A stretch of 64,000 nucleotides of DNA, taken from Serpula lacrymans var. lacrymans S7.9 (taxonomy: Eukaryota; Basidiomycota; Agaricomycetes; Boletales; Serpulaceae). A program made the translations under genes and the position numbers. The notes beneath the pieces were generated by a model, which ran no database searches, was not told the DNA's origin, and saw only the letters and a program-made list of their open reading frames with translations. Shown in pieces: positions 1 to 14,099 of the stretch. Each line of letters starts with the position of its first letter. The stretch's first letter is position 1. The stretch is from NCBI RefSeq assembly GCF_000218685.1, contig NW_006763292.1, positions 2,557,909-2,621,908 on the forward strand, in the 5' to 3' direction.

Positions 1-613
1 TAGAAGACCATTGTCACGGCAAATGGACACGACTACAATTTTACCTACATACTACACACATGACGGCCCGGTATACTATGCTTCAATATTTTGCCCGCAT
101 CCCGAACCCTGTCGAGTCGTAAGCAATGACTTGATTTCTGTTCCAAGGCAATGGCACGCTGAACCTGTATTTGTAGATCAGCTCGAAGCTCGTAAATAGC
201 CGCAGCTCGATCCATGGATCAGCGACCTTAATCGCCGCCGCCGAGGGTATCTTTCTTACGAGAGGTTTGATACACAACACAACCTGCAGGTGATAAACCT
301 TGAAGCTCTATCTAGTACTTTGGTACTTCACTGCCGACTACTCGAAATGTCAAGTATCACTCATGGGAAGAAGTCGAATAACATAAGGCGCTGATCTTCC
401 ATAGTAAATCAATATATTACCTCCAGTTCATTTTTAAATAGTCACGCAGGTAGCTAGCACCGACGACGAAATATATGAACGTTAAATGAACATAAACCCC
501 TGGCGGGTATCTCGCTAACATAGCAAAGTCCAGAAAACCAGGGCAGCTGAAATTGCAATAGAACATCACCCGAGCAACAAAGAAAGCCTCAAAGTACCGC
601 CAAACAATCCTCA
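1..613. other. Gene-free left edge
   Basis: Only reading frames below 70 codons, without recognisable domains. It lies 3' of the DUF7729-like gene, so part of it is probably that gene's 3' UTR. Confidence 0.5.
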
Positions 614-1644
614 TCACAAACTAGCCACAGCCAGTGCTGCCATGCCTAAGAAGATGCTGACAGGTCCATTGAGATCCTGGCTGAGCGATCGGGATGCTGC
701 TCCGCTTAGGATGCCACTCGAGATACCACCAGCTGCCTGGACAGCACCACTGAGGAAGTTAGTCCCGCACTGGCTCTGAATGGCAGAGACGAGGGCAGTC
801 TGTCCACTCATAAGAGGACTGGTGGAAAGACCGGGCGCGTAGGGACGGTTAGACTCGAAGGTGATATAAGGAGTGAGGATGCTGCGAGTGCATGCGGTGC
901 AAAGAGAAGAAGAGGACATCGAGGGTTGGAGGAAGAGGAAGACGAGATTGGTATCGTGGTATGTGGTGGTATTGGGAATGAGCGCTGCAGTAGTGTTGGA
1001 ATCATCGCGACGGGAGAGAACTTGGGGTGTGTAGTAAAGGTTTGAAACCTTTGCCTGATCAGAGCCAGGTATGACGATGTCTACACTGCCCACTCCAGTA
1101 GACGACGAGTTCATTCCATTGGTGACTTGCGTGACACAGTACTGGCCATTGTCACCTTTGGAGCAGACTGCTTGTCTGAGGGGAGTCAGGACATAAAGAG
1201 TGTCATAGATCCTGATCACGTCGTCGTTAGGGCTCGATGTGAGCTCTGCAGAGCAAGCAGAGTAGAAGGCGCTGAGCTGGCCGCCAATGATGCTGTCAGG
1301 GCAGTTGGTGAATGCACTGGATGCACAAAGGCTGCTGAGTGCCGAGTTGACATCGGAGGATGAAGGGCTGCTAGAGTTGGCACCAGGCCCGAATGCTGAA
1401 GTGGCTGATACGATGGGACTCGTGCATGCAGTGAGGTTGGAGTTGCTGTTAAGCGAGTTGAGGAAAGATGAACATCCTTGGCTGATATCAGTTGGTATAA
1501 GGGGGTTCGCAGTGGTATTGGAAGACTTAGAACAAAGGATGACTGTCAGACGTTGCTATTGATGTATTTTGCTGATATTGGACTCACTGAGGACTGGGCC
1601 ACCACGGCGGAGACCAGGACTGATAGTACTGCAATAGACTTCAT
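614..1644 (-). CDS. Secreted GPI-anchored DUF7729-like protein
   Basis: Predicted cell-surface protein of unknown function, 322 aa. Two exons, 1644-1588 and 1525-614, around a 62-bp GT-AG intron (1587-1526) whose phase agrees. Residues 1-17 form a signal peptide (MKSIAVLSVLVSAVVAQ). The body is Ser/Thr/Asn-rich with spaced cysteines and the pattern typical of the basidiomycete DUF7729 family: a segment beginning NPLIPTDISQGCSSFL, then repeated C-x(n)-C stretches, then a IRIYDTLYVLTPLRQAVCSK segment. The C-terminus has a Gly/Ala/Ser stretch followed by a short hydrophobic tail (FLGMAALAVASL), as expected for GPI-anchor attachment. The start is the only Met that gives a signal peptide. The family assignment is from memory of the family pattern; the role (wall or surface protein) is inferred. 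Confidence 0.85.
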
Positions 1645-4600
1645 TTGATATGAAAGGATATGGTAAGGATGAAAGAGTGGACGTGTTCTTTACTGTCGAC
1701 GACGACGGCGCCTCGTTTTTGCGTTATGGAGCGAAGTGGTTTCAATGCGAAAAACGGTCTCGTTGCCCTCCACACGAGGCGTCCATCACCAAACAACACC
1801 AAATACAGGCCTAGACGCGGCTGAACAATAACATGACCGCGGGAAAGCTGACTAATACAACCACACTCGGATCTAAGCAGTCCATTATTCTGTTATCACC
1901 GATAGCACTGACCGCAGATGCTCTTGAACCACTACCATCCGTTATTGCCCATAGTAAGTGTCTCCTCTTTCTCAATACCTTCTAACATATGCAAGGAAAC
2001 GTGCATTTCCCCGATATCGCGATCAAACATCCACAGGTAACGTGTCTGTTCTGCAGATTTTCTTGGGCATAGGCAAGCATCAACGCGTTGAATGTTGAAG
2101 ACCACGGCTGCCATCATTCACCGTTTGGCCCCCCTAACCACGGTCCGTCTTCTTAATCTGCGCGTTCGATTTGGACCAAGTGCCCCGAACACAATTTCAA
2201 CAGAGACACGCGGTCCTGATAGCCATCTCTCGTGTTTCCAGAAGGCCGATTGGCTTTTGCTTACTCTCTGGCGCTTCTTTCTGTGCGCCGGGTCCCGGGA
2301 AATGGTCTGGCCGATGTATGCAGAGATGCAAGATTGGCACTGATACACCAGGTGCCTTCCATGCTTTGCTCTCTCCCGCACAGATTGCCAGATCCCAGCC
2401 TGTCTACCTGGGGGCCATATTCACAATACGTTCTTCTGATTTGTATACCGTTGATGGTGGCGTTATACCTCATTATACAGCTCATATTACGGCTGTATGG
2501 ATATCCCGCGTCAAAACTATCGCTCGGAAAGCCTAAATTTACTCCGCACATTTTGAATCACGTATATCTCAGGGCATGGCGGTGACGCAGACCTCGTGTT
2601 ATGTTTTTTACTCAGCAACAACGTTGTATTCGCTGACCCCTAGGTAACCATAAAGAGAAGAACGATACTCAATCTTCAATGCTGCACAAGGCCAAAACGC
2701 TGCACATGCCCAGTGGACAACTCGAGCGGTGCATTTTTTTCATAGAACGCCACACACCACCCGAAGCCTTCGGACATGGTCAGAGTTTCAACCTGTATAA
2801 CGTCTGTTCATGAGTTGACTTGGTACTCAGGATGGATCGGATAGTCTTTTTTGATGAACATGATTGTCTGATAGGTGCACCCAAACAGAGCTCCGTCACC
2901 CCATCAGGTGCAAGCAGTTCTGCGCAGAGCAGCATGCACCTGGCTCCGGTGGTCGTGATTCTGCGACGAGCACAGGAGCCCATCTATTGCCAAGCTATGT
3001 TTCGCCCATGTCATATTTGTGGGATTGCAATTTCTAGTATGGTTCAGATATCGTGTAAGACGCGCTGTCGATGGCGCAAAATGCAATTACGTTCGACGAC
3101 TAACTATGTATACTCGTTGACCCTAGCTTCCATCCAATAAACTTGCGATAAGCTGACAGCTTTCTGCAGATTTGATCCACTTACTCCAGTTGTCCTACTC
3201 ACCCTCCCTGTGATATGATCCGCAACTCAGACAGGTAACCTTCAGCTCACGCAAGCCTGGCCCTCTCTATCGGCGCTCATGTCCACACTTTCTGCGTTAC
3301 ACTCACGAAATACTCAGTGCCTCCCAATTTTACGTCACTACAGTCCTTTGCGGAACGGCACACCGCCTTTGTCTTCCACGCCTGTTAGTAGATTTGGTTC
3401 AATACCATTTCTAGTCACCTTCCAGTTTACGCTTTGCCAAACTCGGCTCATTAACTGATGATAACAGATGGCCAGTCACTGCGATAACGGCTCGTACGGA
3501 CGCCCAGCATGACATGTCATTTGATGTCTGATGCCAAACCTTTTCATCTCTGATTTACCTTTTGTTATTACGCGCATCTTGACTGATCATATTTTTTTTC
3601 TCATCGTCAGATCTCATGAGTTGACAACTATCCGTTGGTGTCGGTCAGGTGAGCAATTAAGACCAGTCACATAACTTTTCACTCGGGCTGTTCATTTTTC
3701 CTTCGCAGTTTTAACAAAATCAGCGCATATAGTCGATAGGGGGCATTACCTCTTCAGAAGCGTGTCGAAAAGTTCCCGTGGGTTCGTCGCAGTTCTTACT
3801 CGCGCTTCGTACTCATCTCCGTCAGGTTTCTGATATGAAGGCTTTTCACGCGCAAACCCGTCATCTCCTGTAACATATACCCCAAGACGACTTCCTTCTG
3901 CAGCATTACATCGCCCTTGACATTCGAGTGCTAACTCATAACAAAATAGAGTAACAGCGTGGCAATCTCAGGGCTAAGTACACGAATGCCATATGAGCCT
4001 ACTTTGTACGGACGAACTCTAAGGCCAATGGGAATTGTGGGGCTTGTAGTTCTCAGCGACGTTCTATAATCTGCGATAGACATTACACATCATCAAGACA
4101 CGAGACACGACTCGAACACGTTACTGCATTCCCCTAGATTCTTCGGTACCACCAGCCATTCAAAATAGCTGCGCACAACCTTCCAAAGCCAGAATCTTCT
4201 GCCTTGCGGCCGGTGATCACGGATTGAGTATCGAATTCACTCGCGCCATCTTTGCATCTGCGCACAGAACTCATACCGGACGGTACATAAAGAGTTCATT
4301 CGCCGAAATCATATCATATTAGTATTAGTTCACGTTTCTTTTCATTTGATTCTACTGATATGATCGGGTTTTGATAACATCATCACATTAAAGGTGCCCC
4401 GACTAGTTTCTATAGTTTCATCCTCAAGCTGTGAAATGTTCATTGCCGACGCATCCGATATTAACAAAATCCAGGCCTGATATTCTCTTCTCGTTAGAAG
4501 AATGAAATATTATTATGATTATAATGACAATATAGTTAACTCCATCTACTTCCGTCTCATCCCCACAACTACTCAAAGTTATGATATGGTAAGAGAATCA

Positions 4601-4681
4601 CCTAATGTATGCAGACCCTATTACTCCCATCATGAATAACCCCCCCAAAAGCTCGATCCTGATATGATAAATACGATAATA
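1645..4681. other. Intergenic region, no supportable gene
   Basis: Three kilobases with only short overlapping frames (longest 121 codons near 2.2-2.5 kb, on both strands at once, which is the signature of chance). 3141-4740 has almost no open frame at all. The left part (about 1645-1900) should contain the promoter of the DUF7729-like gene. I see no repeat or transposon domain. Confidence 0.5.
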
Positions 4682-6702
4682 TCAATCCTTTCTTTTACCC
4701 AAACTGAAGATGCCCTCAACCCCAGGATGGTCGGTAGTTCGATTTGAACGCCATTTGCCTACGAGTGCACGCCTGTAGAGTACATGCCCTTCAAAGATCC
4801 ATGTGCCAAGGCCTTCATCGCCTGCGTGCTTCTATATCCAGTGTTAGGTCAGGCAGGTGTAAAACTTGCAAAGACATACAGGTTCCCGCCTCAGCACGAC
4901 CCACCCATCGGACAATCTCACTCTTCCAATAAACCTAAAAGCACCCCACGCCTGATTAAACTCTTGCGTGGTCTGACATGGGGATGAACAGGGGTAAGTT
5001 TGCAAACCGAGTAAGAAGATTTCGTAAAGGCGTACTTCTCCAGTGATGATAATGTCCAACGGATCTCTGCGGGCATGAACGGACGTATTTGATGAGTACG
5101 GCTCATATTGAAAGTTTTGGGTGATTCTTGCGTGGCAGAATTCTGTTCCCTTCTGGAAAAAAGTTGATGGGTTTGACAGGCCTGAAGGTGAGAAGACTTA
5201 CCTGTGAATCCAATCGGTTATGAACGTCCTGATCCCATTGGACCGGCATGTTCAGGAAATCGTCACCGCTACGTGGAAAGGGAACACAGGGCGGAAAACA
5301 AAGATGCTCTTGGAGTTCGCACTGCATTGCGTGCCGGCTTGTGAAATCCGGCAGCGTCGAGAAGTTTGGTGGTCGATGCGTGGCATTGTCCAGCAAAGTC
5401 AACGATGAGACCTACCATGGTAGTCGTATCAGCACAACTGGTGAATGCATCGTCTACGCCATGCGTACCATGTAGGTTCCTTCCCAGCGACCAGTCAACG
5501 ATCCAGGAACGTAACTGCGAAGTACCGGGAGATGAAGAGGACGGAAAGGATGGGCGATCCTGTAAAAATCTTCGTCGTGCACGCTACTTCGCGACGGCTG
5601 CGACGTCGCATCCGAGTTGGAGGAAGCATCACCTGATTGCAGGTTGGAAAACTTTAATGGGAAGGAGTCTGCGATAAGAGGGGTTCTAGAGCGTGTCATC
5701 ACAGCGTAGTCTTCCATTGTAGGACCAGCGCGCTGAGCTGCCAACGCCGCGGCTCTATTGATCGGTAGATGTGTGGGTACTTGGAGTACTGATGCCTCCT
5801 TGAGAGCGAACGTGAGGAAGACAGCACCAGATACTAAGCTTGGGGAAGACAATATGAATTGCTGAGAGTATTCTAAAAATCCTCCACGCCGTTCGTAAGA
5901 CTGCGATGGGGTCTTAATTAACATGGCTTGATCGGGATTGGTAGCATCTGCAGCCGTGTGTGGATATGTGTCGTAAAGGGCAATCGAGGGATACTAGCGA
6001 ATATATTAGCACTCTTGAATTCAAAAAAAGCAGTTGAGCTACCTTAGATGACACCATCGCGATGGGACGTAACAAAGACAAAAGCTCGTTGCGTTCCTCG
6101 ATCTTTAGTTGTGATATGTGTTCTATATTCGTTATTCAGATCACTGGGAAACTGGTATGATAAATGATAGGCGCCTTACCAGTGGACAGCGACAGGCACG
6201 CAATCCAAATCATGATTGCATTGCTTTGATTCTCAAGAGGCCAGCCACTGGTGGCAACGTCTTGATGCAAACGATGCCGAACAAGTTCAGTGATAAAATG
6301 GGAGATATCCGCGGTTTTCAACTGCGCTTCGTTCAGCTCGTCGCTTTCGAGTACCATCACGTAGATGGTCCAAAGATGGGAGAGAAGGTCTTCATGAGAA
6401 AGGTGGCACCGACGAATCCGGCGCAAAACGATACAGCGCCGCCTCAGTTCGGCGGCCAGTGACGAAGTGATCAACAAAGAGGAACGACTTCGACGAAGCG
6501 AGGCGGCAATGTCGTATTTTACGCGAAACACACGTGCGTAAAGCTCGGGACACGATTGAATGGAGAGGGAGTGGTGGAGTGTACGACTGCACAACAGGAG
6601 CTGAAGGATAGTGACCATGGGCTCGAAGGGCGTCTCGGCAACACACATATACGCTATGTGCTGCAGAATGTCCAGTGGGATTGACTCCAGGTATGAAGGC
6701 AT
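4682..6702 (-). CDS. F-box protein, family A copy 1
   Basis: 565-aa F-box protein, probably a substrate-recognition subunit of an SCF (Skp1-cullin-F-box) ubiquitin ligase. Seven phase-consistent exons: 6702-6180, 6122-6043, 5993-5469, 5411-5202, 5152-5036, 4972-4880, 4831-4682. The F-box is at residues 1-45 (MPSYLESIPLDILQHIAYM... followed by LLLCSRTLHHSLS). Downstream come family blocks shared with the copies at 14.1 and 16.7 kb: IEERNELLSLL (exon 2), GSLTGRWEGTY (end of exon 3), DIIITGE (end of exon 5), AWGAFRFIGRVRLSDGWVVL (exon 6) and ALVGKWRSN (exon 7). The frame extends 20 codons upstream of the chosen Met, but alignment with the two paralogues places the start here. The C-terminal region matches no substrate-binding repeat I know. 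F-box clear; substrate unknown. Confidence 0.85.
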
Positions 6703-8204
6703 GGCGAAGGATTGTGGTGACTCCAGCCAAGGGCGAAACGGTTTTAAAGGTCTCAGTTGCAAGCGCCGTGCGCCATGGATGTTTAGGAAGCTGGCATGTT
6801 TTCAAACCCGACTGCCATGCTCTGAAACCGCAAGATGGATGATCGCCGTGAGCTTGTCAGGCATCAGACGACTGGCTGTTGTAAAGGCGCAATCGAGCTG
6901 CTGCAGCATGTATGCGAGGCCCACTCAAGATCTCGATCGTTAATTGATACTTACCCCGTGTTCATCCGTATTCCTTACCTGAGCTTCCTGTGACAAGGCT
7001 AAAACGCTTTTGTGCATTGTAAAGGAATTGCCTTCGTTTGAAGCCAGGGAGTCGCAGAGATCTTCCAGCTAAATGGAGCGCCGTCCGTTTCAACACTCCG
7101 AAAGTAACGTCCCTGTTATGACCATGCCTTTAACAGAGGAAATGAAGACCTGCGTGGGAGATAAAAGTGGTGTCATATTTGCGAAAACCCTTGAATCACT
7201 GCATGAATCGAGTTAGATTTATGGGTCAAGGTAATTTAAACCAAGATGTACGTTCGCCGCCGCAATACGGGAGGCATACCACACACACACCAGATCCGCA
7301 GCCTGGCGGAGCTTGTGTAAGTCGCTGCATGCTGTGTTTCTGCGCACACAGAGGTTAACTGTGAGGAAAGGGTGTTGCATTTTGGGCGTCTTTCCTTTTT
7401 CCGCTCATTCAAAGAGCGCAAACGCTCGCACTGGACCCGCATTCATATCGCAAGCTGTGTATGAACCTAGGCGAACGTTATCTTCATAAAGAATACAATG
7501 TCTTGCAGGTGTCATCAATATGTAGGACTTCCAAATCATATCAAAAGAAATAGAGCATACCACGAGCCCCAGAATTAGGCAGGATCGCAGGCTGTTTGGG
7601 TAAGGAAGCAATAGTGAACCGTGACTCCGACACAAAGATCCCCATCCGTACCGGTGCCATGTTATGCTTACCAGTAACGTTCGTGATCGCTCCATGTCGA
7701 AGAAAGTCTTCCTTCACATGAAGTATATTAAAGCATGCCACTAGAACACGCACTTCAAGCAGAAAATGCTCAGCCTATCTTGAATATTGACCGGTCAATA
7801 TTAGCATTGGGAGTGATGGGCGTGTGTAGACGTACTGGAGGGTGATGGCACCCCATTATCTCGGCCACCTCTGCGCTTCGTGACGGCCTTATCATCTTTA
7901 TCTCACAGCCTCATATTCTTGTACGTGTAAGTCCTGCCTCGATTCATAGAATGAAATGCACGAGGCAGAACCAGATAATCATGCATTAGCCACCCTGGCA
8001 CGCTCGGTCACCAAAGTTCTCCAGATCCTTTACCTCGTTCGCAATGACATAAATTCAGTTATCCCCATCACCTTCCAAGATCATATAACCCCCACCGGGT
8101 ATTTCCATTTATCAGTTACTACACTTCTTCGAATACGGCGATACAGCTAGACCCTACACTTGATGGCACAGACAACAAGACACAACCCGATTCGTAAAGA
8201 TATT
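6703..8204. other. Intergenic, nothing recognised
   Basis: Between the divergent 5' end of F-box copy 1 and the 3' end of the eEF1B gene. Frames up to 110 codons on both strands, none with domain features or consistent splice extension. Confidence 0.45.
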
Positions 8205-9257
8205 TTACAATTCTGAAAGATGGAAAATGAATATTTGAGATACTTTGCCCTGCTTCGACACTCACTTTGCATGGCAGCAACATCAGTGCTCTGGACGTAG
8301 TCCTCAAGTCCAGCAAGCTGCTCTTGCAAGTCATCGAGAGAGACGAGTTCATCCTCTGATCCAACCTCGCATCAACGAGGCGATTCAAAGTACCGTTCAA
8401 ATATAAGCAACGCACCAATAACCAACGTTATTTGAAGCTTCTTAATGCCGTAACCAATCGCTACGAGCGTGCTGGCGCCCCATACAAGGCCCTCCATCTC
8501 AACAGATCGAACGGATTCTTCTAGAGCCTTCATGTCCGTCTCGTCGTCCCAGGGTTTTACCTCAAGAGTCACGACAGACTACATAAGTAGGAAATCAATC
8601 AACGTTTTCATTGTAGTTACATGGACATATTGTTATGGGAACATCGAGGCGGGAAAATGGACAGACCTTCGCAATCGTCTTCGGTTTATTGGCTTTCTTG
8701 GCATGGTAGGCGGCAACACGTTCGGCCTTGACTCTCTCTGCTTCAGCATCTTCTTCTTCATCTTCTTCTCCGAAAAGATCGATTTCATCGTCTTCTTCAG
8801 CCGCTGCTTCTGCAACGGGAGCAGCCTCGGTGAATTTCTGGCCGGCGGTACTAGATCCCGGAAGGCCATCGTGCTCGGCACTGTAAGATTTGATGTGGGC
8901 GTACCACCTTGTCACATGAGGATGTGCTCCAGCGTCAGGGGCAGCGGTAATCGCTTTAAAGACGTGAACATCTGCTTGCGATGGGGTGTACCTGTGAAGT
9001 GAAGAATGCACATTAGCTGAAGATTACGATAAGATCAAAAGTCAGATGAGAATATCAGATGGCTAGGCAAAAAGGCTGTCGGCATGCTTGAGCAGCGGGT
9101 CTTAATCGCTTCTTGGAAACACGGACCATAGCATATGATCATCATATTTTTGAATGGAAAAGAAAGTATGTTACGCGATGAAAACGAGATGTACTCACCC
9201 TTCAACGTAAGACCTGGTGGAAAGGTGCTGCTCAAGAGATGCGATGTTGAAAGACAT
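8205..9257 (-). CDS. EFB1: Translation elongation factor 1-beta (eEF1B alpha)
   Basis: Guanine-nucleotide exchange factor that recycles eEF1A-GDP to eEF1A-GTP during translation elongation in the cytosol. 214 aa, the usual length. Five exons: 9257-9199, 8991-8667, 8578-8416, 8355-8266 and a terminal exon of only 8 nt, 8212-8205, encoding the final Lys-Leu and stop. Start [20 protein letters not shown] is the typical N-terminus; then the GST-C-like region, the acidic linker with [17 protein letters not shown], and the C-terminal catalytic domain with [24 protein letters not shown] and [14 protein letters not shown]. The donor of intron 2 is weak (GTCTGT at 8666). Assignment is secure; the last exon is inferred from the conserved Lys-Leu ending and a good CTTTCAG acceptor. 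Confidence 0.95.
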
Positions 9258-9380
9258 TGTAGGGATGCAAACGATATCGATGAAATGAAAGAAACGATAT
9301 TGCCTGTGCAAGTTTTTTAAGTTTTTCGATACGCGCCTCTAGGGCAGGTTCTTTCGCTTCTCACGTGAGCCGCTCTTGCA

Positions 9381-9407
9381 CTGGCTGGTCCATCGCGTAC
9401 CAGCCAG
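9381..9407. repeat. Perfect 9-bp inverted repeat (hairpin)
   Basis: CTGGCTGGT at 9381-9389 and its exact complement ACCAGCCAG at 9399-9407, separated by a 9-base loop. It lies about 120 bp upstream of the eEF1B start codon, so it could be a promoter element or a cruciform; function not known. Confidence 0.5.
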
Positions 9408-9450
9408 CCACTGTCAATACCAATACCACCTCATCAGCAAGTCTGGTATG

Positions 9451-9470
9451 GCCAGAGACAGCCAGAGACA
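9451..9470. repeat. Tandem 10-mer duplication
   Basis: GCCAGAGACA occurs twice in direct succession upstream of the eEF1B gene. Small local duplication, no assigned role. Confidence 0.6.
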
Positions 9471-12400
9471 TTTAGCGGTTTGTGCTCTCTACGCAACGTT
9501 TCCAGAATACTCTAACGTTGCCATAATCTTAGAAACTTAAAAGACGCCCATGTTTACTGTGCAACCGCGTGAATGTTCCAGTATCTTCTATCAGCACTAT
9601 GACCAGCTCAGGACATAACGATATATCTATATAACTAGCCATTGTAGCATCAGTCTGGCACGCTACGAGGAGTACGTGTGTTTATCAATGCAGGTCTGCA
9701 CGTTCTCCTGTGTAGTGTGCTGTTAACTTGGATTTTCCCCATGTTCTTACCCGACATTTCAAACCCACACGCCAGGTAGTTTCCGTTCTGTTGGAACGAT
9801 GCTATGTCATGCTCTCCGCTACCACCCCATCAGGTGCCGAAGTATTCTTTCCCGAGTGAACGTTGTTTACTCATTTTCCTCATGGCGAACCGATACTAAT
9901 CAAGGCATCTTCATATGACTTGCCAACTTGAATGCCCTTGAATGAAGCCGTCCTCGTTCCCAGACCCTTCAAACACTTGCGCATTTTTATTGTCATACGC
10001 GGACAGGTCGCACCATCCTTAAGGTCATATACGTGCACGGCCTCCCCCAGCGCTTCCATCAGAAATCTTCTGATAAACGAGGCCACAGACATGCAGTGAA
10101 TCTCCGTTGAGGGTATAGCAGCACCTTTACTCTGGCTCAAGCAGGCATTACCCTTTCTCCGAGCCTTTACGTCGGGCTCTCCTTCACTTCTACGCCCAGC
10201 ACAGTATTTACTCTGTGGATCTATTTACGAGCGATATGTGCAGTGTGGAGTATCAAAGAACGAAGTGGTCGCACTCCGACGATTCCCGCGTTCTGTCGTT
10301 GCTCGGGATATCTTCATTATGTCATATTCGTGGCTATGGCCTGTTTATACGCCGCATCGTGAGGTCCACATTGCCCTGGTGGCTGCTTTTTTATCTATGT
10401 ATTGGTACGCCCTTCCAAATGCGGCTTACTTCGCATTTATAGCTGCCCATTCAAATTGCCTTTTTTTCACCGTCGCGTTATATTATTTTGATAAAACTGT
10501 CCAATGGTACGGTAGACGGGCGTCTTATCCTGACTGTCCTCTGGCTCCGACTTGGTGATTATGTGGACTTTATGGCTATGCCGTAGCTGTTAGTTCGACG
10601 TTCAACTTTGAGCCAGCGGTGCCGTGAAGGGCGTAAGGTTTCTTTCGTCATTTCCCTCTATAGTACTTCTGATTCTCATCTGCTTCTGATTGTGCTATAC
10701 CGTGGATCTAAAGGCTTACATGACCGACGGTGAACTTACTCCATCCCTTTCCTCCGCTGTCGTCTGCACCTCTTAGCGTCCCGACTCGGATCGCATCCAA
10801 AATAGCACAATACACAATACAGGATTAGCGTGCCACAGACCATACCATATTCTTTTTCAAATCTATACGCAACCAACTTGGCCTCAATTTATTATGCACT
10901 GCTTAGTTCGTCAATTTGTAATTTCAATACATAAACGTACTGTACACGCGAGTTACCCAAATCTAACCGGCGGGCTCTAACGTAAGATTAGATCAACTTC
11001 GATCACACACGTCCATAATTATCTTTGAACATGAACAACCCAACAGTCTTGAACACAACTCACCTGGAGCACGAGAACTTGAAGAGTCACCATCGTATCA
11101 GTGCCCTTCTGCCGTCGTGGAGCGACCGAGGCATACCATATTTCTTTCCTTATCGTGAGGCTTGGACTATCCAAGTTTTAATCCATGAGAACACTGAGGC
11201 AGTGTTATGGATCCGGGGCCATCCGCTCATTAATCTCGCCTTCGCCATTGACGAATGCGATGCTTTGATGAGGCGGTGGCGGATCAATCACGATGGACTC
11301 TCGTTGAGAAACGTCGACACGAAGACATTTATATCACAATGGCGTTTCGATAACATACGTATCCATATGTGCAAAGGCGTTCGCAGGGAACTGTATGGAC
11401 TTCGTCGGCTGTCTCCAAAAAAGGAGCTTGAGAACCAAAGTATACGACATGCTGTTATGACTGTAACCTGGCGATGAGCCTCTCAGGGCACGATTTAGAA
11501 AACTTTTAGATAGGTAGCCACAAATCCGTGGCGGGTTCCGTGCGCCTCCAGGCTGATGGAAAAAGGTATCTAGTTGAATCCGCCTGGGGATATAGTGGCC
11601 ATGATGATCGAATGCAAGACCCGTGATTGGTGAATACTTGTGGCACGACGAGGACGGAGTGCTGAAAAAAGCTTCTGCAGTCGGAGTGTGAGCGCTAGAA
11701 CGGTTTTCATACGTGACAAACGAGATGCGGTACGTGGATGTTGTGCAAGGCGGCGGCCATATAGTGTAAAGTTTCGGCCTGAATCGCGGTTCCACGAGAA
11801 TGGGTGGCGTCCTCGGATTTCACACTAACCATGTGTGCTACTGCCAGAATCTGAGAATCCAGGTTATTCAGAGTAAATGCCGAGTGGGACGAGCCCCGTG
11901 GGCAGATTGTGTCGCAGGCGGTTTTGCTATTATCGATTCTTTGAATTGCCGTACCGATAATGCAGTTGCGCGTGCGGGTACAGATATGCGGGCCGAATAA
12001 AAAATGACATGTCTGATGCAATCAATCAACGGGATTTCGAAATTTCGAAAGTGGGGAATATGTGTCGATGAAAGTACCTTACAACGAAGAGGCCGTTGAT
12101 TGACGAAGTGTAAAGCGGTAGACGTTACTCGATCCAGTCTTGATCCCCGTTAGCTGTGAGATCATGAGAATCTCGAAGAAACGAAGTGCCACGAGAATCG
12201 GCCCTATGATAGTTAGGGTTCTGGTAAGAGGAAGCTCTGCCCAAACCAGAAGAATTACCCGAAACATAGACGAAAGCGCAACGGCAGCGATACAATCCCA
12301 CTTTGTACTATACGTTTTTGTGGTTCTCCCGTTCAGCCCGGAGACTGGAGTTCATCTGGTATGACGGGCCCGGCGCTGGTGTGACGAGTTCCGAGAGGAT

Positions 12401-14099
12401 ATGAGCGTCACTGTAACATTAACCCGCGACTCATCTGTAAAACGCGATCGACACCACCTTGCGCACGATGAGTTTCCACGAGTTATGGGACGTATGGAAC
12501 GTGTCGATACAGGCACAATTCTGTGTGCGATGGGGTGCAGACTGCAAATTTCCTGGCTCCACGATATGCAGGTGTTCAATCTAGAGAAATCCCGTTTACA
12601 ACGGGCCAGTTATGCATATGAATTCTTTGTGCATGAATATGAGGCCATGAAAGGAACGAAAGAGCTGTGGGGGTACTATGAAAGCTACTGAAATTCATAC
12701 ATGTAACGCCCAGCAGCTGGTTATCGACGACCGCCTCGTTGCTGGCCGAATTTTCGTGCGCCGACTGAATGGGTACCCTGCTGCAACCGTCGATCTCCTT
12801 GCACTCATACTATGTCTTTTGTTCTTCCATTCGGTCTCATTTCTGCTGTAAAAAGCTAGCATGGCGCTTCGCGGACATTGCTGAAGACTTGGTTGTTGGA
12901 CGTCGACGTTATCTGTGCGCGGAGGCCGAATTCCACCGGGTCCGCTGTCATCAAATATGGCAAGCTCAGCACTTGGAATTTCGAAAAACACTTGCGTATT
13001 TCAGATGTTGACTAATGACTGGCGTCTCGCCAGCATGTCATCGCCAAGATCATCCATCGCTCCACACTCGGTGATTTTTGGTGGTCTGGGGGATTGTCTT
13101 TTGTGCTGGTTATCTGCACGAGCCAAAATTTTCGTGGGGACCGAGTATGTGTTACTTCGTGTTTCACCCTATTCGCTTCTGATTGCTTGCTCTCGCACCA
13201 GTGCTCCATATTATTACATAGCTCTTTTGCCTCTCGATAGAATGTATGCGTCATTTTCGCAAGAACTCAATATAAACCATTTCTCTCATCCCGAGGCCCC
13301 CTTGGTGACCGTGCACGCACAAATGGATGGCAGCCAGAACTCATTGGAAATCAAGAACGGAAGACGTGGATGGATGTAAGCTAACGTCAGTGTGTCTCAG
13401 CGGAGTTAGAGTAAGAGATGTGACACATTCCATCGTTTTGAGCTTCTATGCTTACACGATGTTCCTTTGACCGCAGTGTGGAGTGCAGTGATAGTTGACA
13501 GTGTCTGGCGCCACTAGGTGCATAGGTATGGGCGCTAGGGAGGTGCGAACATGCTGATATTTGTGGTTGTGTTATCAGATACTCGACGGGGACCTAGTGC
13601 TCTTTTTTTGGAGGACTCCCACCACTGGAGACCGCACCGTGGCTGTAGATCAGCACTGCACTTTTGGCCAATGCAGCTTGTAGCCCGGAGACTGTTTATT
13701 TTTGGTAAGAGCGAACTTAAAGACGTACTCATATGCATGCGGATCTCAGATCCAGTTCTCTGCCACTCTCCTTCCTTTTATTGGTATTCCGTCTGGGCCA
13801 CCACTTTGGCGCGATCGCCCCTTATTTTTCGGATTTAACCGGCTACTTTTTAGGTGAGAAGATTTTACTGGCTTTCGTTCCTCCTCAGTTCACCGCCTTC
13901 GACGGAATATTTGGTTTGACAACGGTTCTTCAACTCGGCGGTCGATATTCGTCCTATGTTTCGCTTACTTTCCGTGGGAACATCGCATTCCTCGCGATCT
14001 ATTCCCCTCAAGGCATTAATTCCAGGTCGCCGTTGGAACTGTATACCTCGAATCCAATAATATGCTCTCATTCTCTCCAGCTCTCGGCCCTTCAGCATT

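Larger units (their letters stand above)
9258..14099. other. Large gene-poor region (4.8 kb)
   Basis: No gene that I can defend. Frames of 86-154 codons overlap each other on both strands (for example 11025-11477 plus against 11334-11795 minus), so most are chance. A minus-strand frame at 12079-12267 and a plus-strand frame at 10238-10558 are hydrophobic and could be exons of a degraded membrane protein, but I could not extend either across splice sites. A minus frame at 9880-10110 (beginning at an internal Met after IPSTEIHC) is soluble-looking and unexplained. The right end should carry the promoter of F-box copy 2. Confidence 0.45.
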